Part shown: piece by piece, positions 41,401 to 50,400 of the stretch
How positions within the stretch are numbered: position 1 is the stretch's first letter
Layout: each line of letters starts with the position of its first letter
From: Proales similis
Taxonomy: Eukaryota; Rotifera; Eurotatoria; Ploima; Proalidae
Assembly (NCBI GenBank): GCA_019059635.1
Contig: JAGVRJ010000004.1
Coordinates: forward strand, 2,294,001 to 2,358,000
Direction of reading: 5' to 3'
DNA length: 64,000 nucleotides
The notes under the pieces: generated by a model
Told to the model about the DNA's origin: nothing
Databases searched by the model: none
What the model saw: only the letters and a program-made list of their open reading frames with translations
Made by a program: the position numbers and the translations under genes

Positions 41401-44400
41401 ATCCGGAGACGTCTTGTCGATTGAAATCGAGGATCAACAAAGTTTGTTTGAAATCCAATCTCCTGATTTCCTGAATTTAAAGCAGCCGCTTGACTTTGAA
41501 CGAGGGCAGCGCATTTATAATTTAACTGTCAAAGCCTTTGGACGAGAAGAGATCGCTCTCAGTCATGTGATTGTGTTTGTTCAGGACATGAACGATGAAG
41601 TTCCTGAGTTTTCGCAGCAGAATTATGAATTTTCGCGTAATTCTTTTGCTCGCGGAACTCACGTGGGCACCATTTATGCAACAGATGCGGACTTGGAAGA
41701 TCAAAGTCAACTGCGTTTCCGACTTAACAAATTCCAAGATGTGTTCCAACTCGAGCCAGTGGCCAGCGGACTTTTACAAGGAGTGAAAATTATCTACAAC
41801 TCGGATGAGGTGCTGATTGAAGAAGGAAATAGGATCGAATTCGAAGTGATCGCCACCGATTTAAGCGGAAAAGAAAGCCATGCACACGTTGCGGTAATCA
41901 ACAAGCCACCGGCACTTGCCGAACTTGTTTGGCTGAATGAGAAACATGAGCCGATTCAGAACGAGTTCTACGACTTTGAGCTTCTCAAATCGTCCACTTC
42001 GAACAAACTAGGACAAGTCGAGGCAAAGCTTGACAACTCAGACCATCTACACGGCTACATTCTTTATAGGCTGATGAACAAGGATGAGCACTTCCGAGTT
42101 GATCCACAGTCCGGCGAAATATTTCTTGAGTCTGACCGAAATCTGCCAGAAGAAAGTGTGCTTTATATTCAAGCTGAATTTCGAAAAGAGCGCGTCAAGC
42201 GTGATCACGTCTCTTCAAGTGTGATCGGCTCTTCGACCATTAGCGTTCGAATCCGTTTTGTTGACGACTCGCCTGAACCGATCAGATTTGTGGCACCGCT
42301 GCCTGGAAATCAGACAGTGATCACTTTAAGTCGTCGCCGCATTGACGAGCTCATACAAAACAGCTCGCCCGCTGGCATTTATGAACTTGCCGCGGTTGGT
42401 GCCGAACAAATCAGATTCGATATTTTGGAGTCACGAGATTTGATCGCGTTTCCCGATAGCGGCTCTATTGTGCTATTGAACTTGAGCGAGGCAGTTTTCA
42501 ACGATCAAAACAAATTCTTCCTCAAGTTGCAAAACAACATATTCAAATTAAATCCAATAAGCGGCGAGTTGAGCATCGATTTATCTCGGCTCACAACTGA
42601 AGACTACTTGAGCCTATTGGACAAAGACCTTGGCTCAATCGATCTGCTTATCCGCCTTCAAATTGAGGCCCGTTCGAGCAACAAGATCACAAATACCTAT
42701 CTGTATGTTTTGTTGAGAGTGGCTGATCTTAACGAGCTATTCGCCAGATCCAGTGACGGAATCAAATATGAACTTGCGACCGGCGAGTTTCTAATCAACA
42801 GCGAAGGTCAATACAATTTGAAGCTTGAAGAGTCAACCGCCCCCAACACGAACGTGACCAGAATTCGATCCGTGGTCGGAGAGCGTTCTTTTGATTATCC
42901 GATTGAAAACTTGCGAATTGAATCGGACGCCAGAGGAACTCCTCTAGACCCGACACTCTACTTTGCGTACGACCGATTGAGCGGAGTTCTTCGCCTCATT
43001 CGTCCTCTCAACTATCGTCTTATCAAGAGCCTTAGTCTTGACATGGTTGAGACAAGATTGGGCCAGTCAAGAATTCGCATTAATGTTATGGTCAATGACA
43101 CGAATGATCAGCCGCCTTCATTAAGGCTCGACGAGAAAGAGAAGCAGCGAGGTGATCACTTGCGCTTGGTGCGAGTTCGACCCATGACCAAAGAAGAGAT
43201 GGAGGTTCTTTCGGAAAGAATTTCCAGAATGCCTCCTTCTTTGCCCAAGCCTAGACCTGCCATGCCGGAGATTCTAGACATGCCGACACCACCCAACTTC
43301 ACCATGCCTGCCCTTCCTCGCACTGAATTCGAAAACAATCTGCGACTATTGAAGGAGTTCAACGATCAAAGAGTGATCGGAGTCTACCCAATTGTCGACG
43401 AAGATTTCCATAATGATTTCAGCGCATCGTTCGATCAAGACAAGACCGACCAGATTGTGTTGGAGAGCATGCAAATCAGCACCAATCAGACTCATGTGCT
43501 GATTGCCATACGTCAAGGTCATGAGAACGAACGAATGCCTGGCGCCAAATTTAGTTTCGTGCTCAGCGACGGCCGCTTCAATGTGAGCTACAGTGGCGAT
43601 ATTGTTGAAATGGGAGTTGAAGAAATTCGAGGAATACTCATAAACTATCCGACAAATGGCCGCTACGACGCTGATCTTTACAGATCGACCGTGTCCGGAA
43701 TTGAGCTTGACATCAATCCGACTGTGAGCATTGTGAATCCGTTCCCATGCGATTTGAGCCTCGAGCTTATCGGCGACTTTGCCTCTTTCTTTGAGTTGAG
43801 TCAACCGCGCATCCCTTCGACCCATAACCTTCGATCTGTTGACCCCAAAGTCATCATTCGAAAATCGGTATCAAGCGATGAGGAAATTCAGCTTCTTACC
43901 CAACTTCTTCTCAACATTCGCATACGAAGCAACAGCACTTATCTGAATAAACTATTCGAGACCCTTGGCGAGCTAAAGATTAACATCAAACTGCTGGACA
44001 ATAACAAATTCAAGCCGAGCATTATCGAAACAAAGCCGATTGGTCGTGTAATTGAGCTATTCGAGGGCGAGTACGACAATCATTTGGTCGCCGAAGTGGT
44101 TGCCCTCGATCGCGACCGAGGCGATCCAGGTCGAATCCGCTATCACCTGACCGGACCAGCTCATATGTTCAGAATATCGGACACAGATGGCAAAGTGCAT
44201 TTGACTAGCACATTGGACGCTGAAACTCAGTCGGTGGTCAAGTTCTGGGTGCATGCTCGTGATTTGGCTCCGAAGCCGTTCGGCATGAGCTCTGATCTAG
44301 TTGAATTTCAAGTTCGAGTTCTAGATCGAAACGAGTTCAGGCCGGTCCTCAGTCCGCCGATGCAAAGAGTCGAACTATTCGAGGAAAGAAACTTTACCAC

Positions 44401-47400
44401 TCCAGTGCGCTTGGAATGCTTCGATCGAGACGCCGAGCCCAAGCTTAAAATTGACATAAACTCTATTGATTACGTTAGCCGGCACAGACCCGACCAGATT
44501 GTCGTTGATGAGGATTGGTCCCTTCACAACCGATACGAGGTGTCACGCCTGTTCAGATTGGATCGCACACAGAAGACAAACGACACGTGGATTGTTCATC
44601 TCAACAACTCTCACCCAATCGACTTCGAAAGGTTGTTTAAACCAGAAGAAACTCTGATCAAAGTACGAGTCGAATGCTCGGACGGAATCTATAAAACGGA
44701 GGCGAGCGTTTTAGTCGACATGCAAGACCTAAACGACAACGTTCCTAGTTTCGTTAAAAAAGAAATCCTTCTAGAGCACGAAGAATCGAATGAGCGAGTA
44801 GAGCTCGGTCAACTCGAAGCAATCGATCATGATCTCTCAAGCCGATTCGGCAACCAGTCAATGAGATTCTCAATAAACGACTGCAAGCCAGGCAACACCC
44901 AGCTCATGGTCGACTCATATACCGGCCAACTCAGAGCAGAATATGGACTTGACATTGATGAGCTAGAATCAGACACAATTGAATGTGATGCGATTGTTCA
45001 GGATAGGCACAACGTTACACTGAAGGACACGGCCAAAGTGAGTGTCAAAGTGCGTGACGTAAATGACAATCAGCCGGAGATCAAGTTGGACAAGTTTGAT
45101 TACGAAATTCGCGAAGGCACTATTTCGATGGGTCAAGTGATCGTGCGAATACCGGTTCACGACAAAGATCGAATTCATCGTCACCAGTGCACGTTTACAC
45201 AAAACAGTCTTAACTCGACTAAATGGGATGTGTTTGAACTCAAGACCGAAGAAGGTGGTGGCAAGAGACCCACCTACTGTATTCTTCAAGTTCAGGCCAA
45301 CAAGGTTGTTCGATACGATGTTCTCAAGCGCTCGGAGATATTCATGGTTGTAACTGTTTGGGATGGAGCCCGCCAGCCGATTCCACCCAATTCAGGTCGA
45401 TCGAGTGTTGAAATTCGAGTCCAAGTCAAAAACGAAAACAAGGCGCCCATATTCTTGAATGGCCCTGAAGAGAACTTTTACGTGCTGGACTCGGCCCGGC
45501 CAGGTACTCTGGTTGGCAGTCTATTCGCTACCGACCTGGACAATCTCAACCCGACCGAAGTCAGCTATCAGGTTGTAAATCAACAAACCGATCCGCTGCC
45601 GTTTACCTTGGTCAGCAATCAATCAAGCACTCAAAGCTACTGGTTGGCCACTCAAATCGTGACTACACAGAAGCTCGATGTCACCAAGAGCCCTTATGAG
45701 CTTATGATTGCGGCCCGTGACAGTCTCGGTATGCTGAGTATGAAAACTGTTCGCGTCTTTGTTCTTAATGCCGGAAGTGTGAGCGTATGGACCGAAGTCG
45801 GCAGTGGAAAACCTGTGAGTCATTATGAAGCGCAGGTTAAAGAGAACACTCCTGCCGGCGAGCTTTTGCTTAGAGTTAAGGCTACTTTGCCTAATCTACT
45901 TGACACTGGCAAAGAGAACTCTGTTCTTTACGAGTTGGAAATTGAAAATCCTTATTACACTGTGGACGAGATTTCCGGCGAAGTCAGAACCACGTCGGCA
46001 AAGGTCGATTACGAAGCAAAAGAGGAAGAAGAGCGGCGCTTGATGAGATCCATCCGATTGATTGCTCGCTCGTCGGATCATTTTCTCACTTACTCAACGG
46101 TTATTGCAGTTACTGTTCTAGATGAAAACGACCATGCACCAGAGTTCATTCACCCCGGTTATGAGTTTTATGCAGAGGAGGGCATTAGCCAGCGTGTTTT
46201 AGTCGGCAAAGTTCAAGCAGTCGACTTGGACAGTGGAGTTAATGGAAAAGTCAAGTACTCATTGTTCGAGACTAGTGCTGCTTTCGAAATAGACTCGGAA
46301 AGCGGCGAAATATTTGTCGTGCAAGGAGACCTGCTCGATCGAGAGACGAACAAGACTGTCCAGATTCGAGTACGTGCCACAGATCAATGCGAGGCCAATC
46401 CTCTTAGCAGTGATTTGACGCTCGTCGTAAGAATTTTGGATATAAATGATAATCGGCCATCGATTATTGGTCAAGAGCAAATTGAGGCAGAACAATTCGA
46501 GGTAAACGAGGATGTGAGAAATTTTGAATTTCAGCTGAATGCTACCGACCCAGACCTGGGTCATAACTCTTCTCTATTCTTCTGTCTTGACCCCGTCGAG
46601 AACGATCAGTTGACTTTGAGAACGTTTGCTGTTGAACCAGTTACTGGACTTGTTAAACAGCAGGCGCCGTTCGACTATGAGAATCGGCAAGATTATCAAG
46701 TCAGAGTGCTCTGCTCGGATCACGGAACCCCTCAAGCGCTGAAAACTGCGATCACTCTGAGAATTAAGATTAACGACGTGAACGACAATTCGCCGAAATA
46801 TGCCGATGAGCTGCCACGCCGAGTGAGCATAAATGAGCGAGCTCCTGTTGACTCAGTAGTTGTTCACTTTCCAGCCAGCGATGCCGACATTTCTGACGCC
46901 TATTCTCAAATAGACTACAAAATCGTGTCGAACTACAAACAAGTCGATCTGATTTACGTGCCGATGTTTGACTCGAAATTCACCTATGGCCAGGATGGAA
47001 GCGTTAGACTATTGGAAGCGCTCGATATTTCCAAGGCTAGTGAATACATGCTTGAGCTACATGCGTGCGATAGGGATTCAGGCATCTGCGATCGACGAAA
47101 TTTGACTATTGGCATTGAGCCGTCCAACGACAAGCTTCCGTTGTTCATCACGCCCATAACCAAGACTGTGATCGTGTTGAAAAAAGGACTTAGCGAGCTG
47201 CCTCCATTCAATCAAATAATTGATATGGTAAAGGCCGTTGATCCAAACAGACACGGAGTTCTCTACAGACTAGAGGGCACCGAAAGCAGAAGCAAACGCG
47301 ATTCCAAGTCTTTGTTCGAAATCGACTCACAGACTGGCCTAATCAAAGCCACTCAACCACGCTCATCGTACACTGAGTCGAACTACAATTTGACTGTGGT

Positions 47401-50400
47401 TGCTGAGAGCACCTTGAACAGCTCGCTTCATTCAACCGCGGATTTGTTCATTCAAATCGACCCTTCAAGCGATTCTCTGTTTGGGCAGCACTTTTTCGAG
47501 CTTGAAGTAGCTGAGAACGTGCCCCTCAATCAAATCGTATTCCAATTCCGACCAGACGCAAGCAGAGGTCCGTTAAGCTATCGAATAAATCAAAAGAACT
47601 CAGTCAATATGAACGAGGGCTGGTTTAGACTTGACTCAGACAGAGGCCTTGTTCTTACCAACAGCAGCCAGATTGACTATGAAAAACACACTGAGGTAAT
47701 TATTGGCGTTGACGTTCTAACTGGCCAAGAGCTAGTTGAGAGCATAATTCTCAAAATAAACGTTCTGGACCTAAACGACAATGAACCTCAATTTGTGCCC
47801 AGCTATGACTACGAGCCAAGAATAATTGAAGACGATCAAACTTCAATATCGAGCGATCGCATTCTGGCCGTGTTCAAAGCCATCGATTTGGATGCTCACA
47901 CCGAACTGATCTATTCTATTGAGCAAGTCTACATGGGCCAAGACAACAACAGACCGATTGACTTGAACTTTTTCCGCTTGGAAAACTCAAATGACGACGA
48001 AGTCAGGCTGTTCCGAGTCGCATCTGACCGGCTAATTCTTGACCGCGAACATCAGGATTTGCGTGGCACTACTCCAGTGCTTCGATTCATGATCAAAGTT
48101 CAAGATAATGCCACTCTGTCGAGCGCTCTCGTAGCGAGAAAAGAGATTACGCTGAGACTGCTCGATCTCAATGACAATCGGCCAGAATGTGGTGTCGAGC
48201 AGCAGGCGAATATTGAAGTTCGCGAAGATCATCCGATCTATGAGCCGATCTATGAACTCAAATGCACTGATAAGGACGAAGCTGAAAACGGACAGCTCAG
48301 CTATGAGATCATCGATTCCAAAGAATTTAAAATCGATTGGCAAGGAAGAGTTTATCTGACACAGGCGCTTGACTACGAGACCAGGCAGAACTTGGACGCT
48401 TTGATTTTGGTTCGAGACAATGGCCTTGAGCCGCAGAGCATCAACTTCCGTCTCAACGTCAGCGTGATCAACGTCAACGACAACATGCCCCAAGTTAAAG
48501 ACTCTTGCGAGTTCAATGTAGTCGAAGGGGAGCAGTCTGTAGACACGGTTCTTTATCAGGTGCGACCGGTGGATGCCGATCAAATGGAACAGAGTGGCTT
48601 CTATTTCGAAATCGCCCAACCAAATGATCTATTTTCAATCGATTCTGAAGGCCGTGTGTCGATAGGCCGCCCTTTGGACCGCGAGCGATTTGAATTTCAC
48701 GAGTTTGGCGTGATCATTCGCGATAGGCAGATTAATGGCATTCAGCTCGAGACCCAAATCCGGTGCAAAGTTCAAGTGCTTGATGTAAACGATAACCAAC
48801 CCGAATTTATCGAGCCAGTTCAGAGCTTCTCCATTCTGCCTCTAATGAACCAGACCTTGTTTGTGCACTGGTTCGGAGCTCAAGATCTAGATTTGGGTCC
48901 GAATGGAACTGTTTCCTACTCGCTCGAATCTGAAAAAGGCCGCGGCCTATTTAAAATCGGCGCTCGAGACGGTTATCTCAGCATGAGTGTCTACAGCTCG
49001 GACAATCGAAACGCTGCCCTTGAGCCGTACTACGATGTGAAGATCATCGCTTCGGACATGGGTACTCCCGTCCCGCAGCAGCATTCGCTGCTTATTCGAA
49101 TTGACATTGACCCGAATTACTTCAAATTCAGTCAAACGGACAACAACCGACTCTTTTTCGAACAGTCCGCTGAGCCGGTGCTATTAGACGAAAATTCACC
49201 CGAAGGAACCATGGTTGTTCAAGTCAACGTTCTCAACTCGGCCAGCTCACTGATGCAGACAGCCAGCGATAACTTTGTCTTGACTTACCGTCTGCTCACA
49301 CTGAACGACACGTTCGACATTGACGCGAGCGGCATCATTCGAGTAGTCGATAGCTCCAAACTTGACTTTGAATTTGTACGCGACATGCACTTGCTGATCG
49401 AAGCCCGCGAGCAAAGTAAGAAAGATGGCCAAGAGCGTGTCGGCCACATTCGCGTGGTTGTCAAGCTCAACAACTTGAACGACAACGCGCCTGTTTTCGA
49501 TCGGCCAGCCTACGAGTTTTCGGTTAACGAGAACGAATGGAGCCAGCCAGTGACGTTCGATCATCCTTACATAATGCTCAGCGATTTGGATCTCACTGCG
49601 CACGGAGATGCGTTCAAACAGCTGAGCGCAGCTCAAATGGACGTCAGACTCGCAGGCCCTGACTCGAATATGTTCAGAGCTCGGCGAGTAAGCGTTGAGC
49701 CGCTTGTTTTCAAACTTGAAACCTTAAACGCATTCGACTACGAGCTCAAGTCTTTGTACGAGTTCCGAATCGAGGCGTTCGACGGCAAACATCGAACAAT
49801 AAGCGACATTCGCGTGAACGTCAACGATCTCAATGAGTACCGGCCTCAGTTTGAACGAAAGAAATACGAGTTTGAAATCGGCGAGGACGCATCGTTCGGA
49901 TTGATTGTTGGCACCGTGAACGCGTCAGACGACGATGGCAGCGTTGAGATGAGTCGGGTTCACTATTCGATCAGAGACATCCGCGCCGTTGCAGCGCTGA
50001 CCACCGATTTGAGTCAACGCGAGATTTCAAACATGTTCCGTGTTGACCTGACCACTGGCCAGCTTCTGGTCAATAGCGCTCTTGATCGCGAGCGAGTGCC
50101 TGCATACGAACTGACTGTGACCGCATTCAATCCAATCAACATCAGCATGTCAGACCAGGCGACTGTTCTCGTCAAACTCATCGACATAAACGACAATGCT
50201 CCTCAGTTCAATCAGAGCTTGCATATTCTCTATGTGAGGGAGAAGTCGACCTATCCGAGAAAGTTGATTCAAGTTCAGGCAATTGACAGCGACTGGAAAG
50301 AGAACGGAACAGTGACTTATCGAATAAAGCAAGTGGACGGTGTGGCCAGCCACATTGGAATTCCATTCGAACTCAACTCGGAGACAGGCGAACTTGAGCT

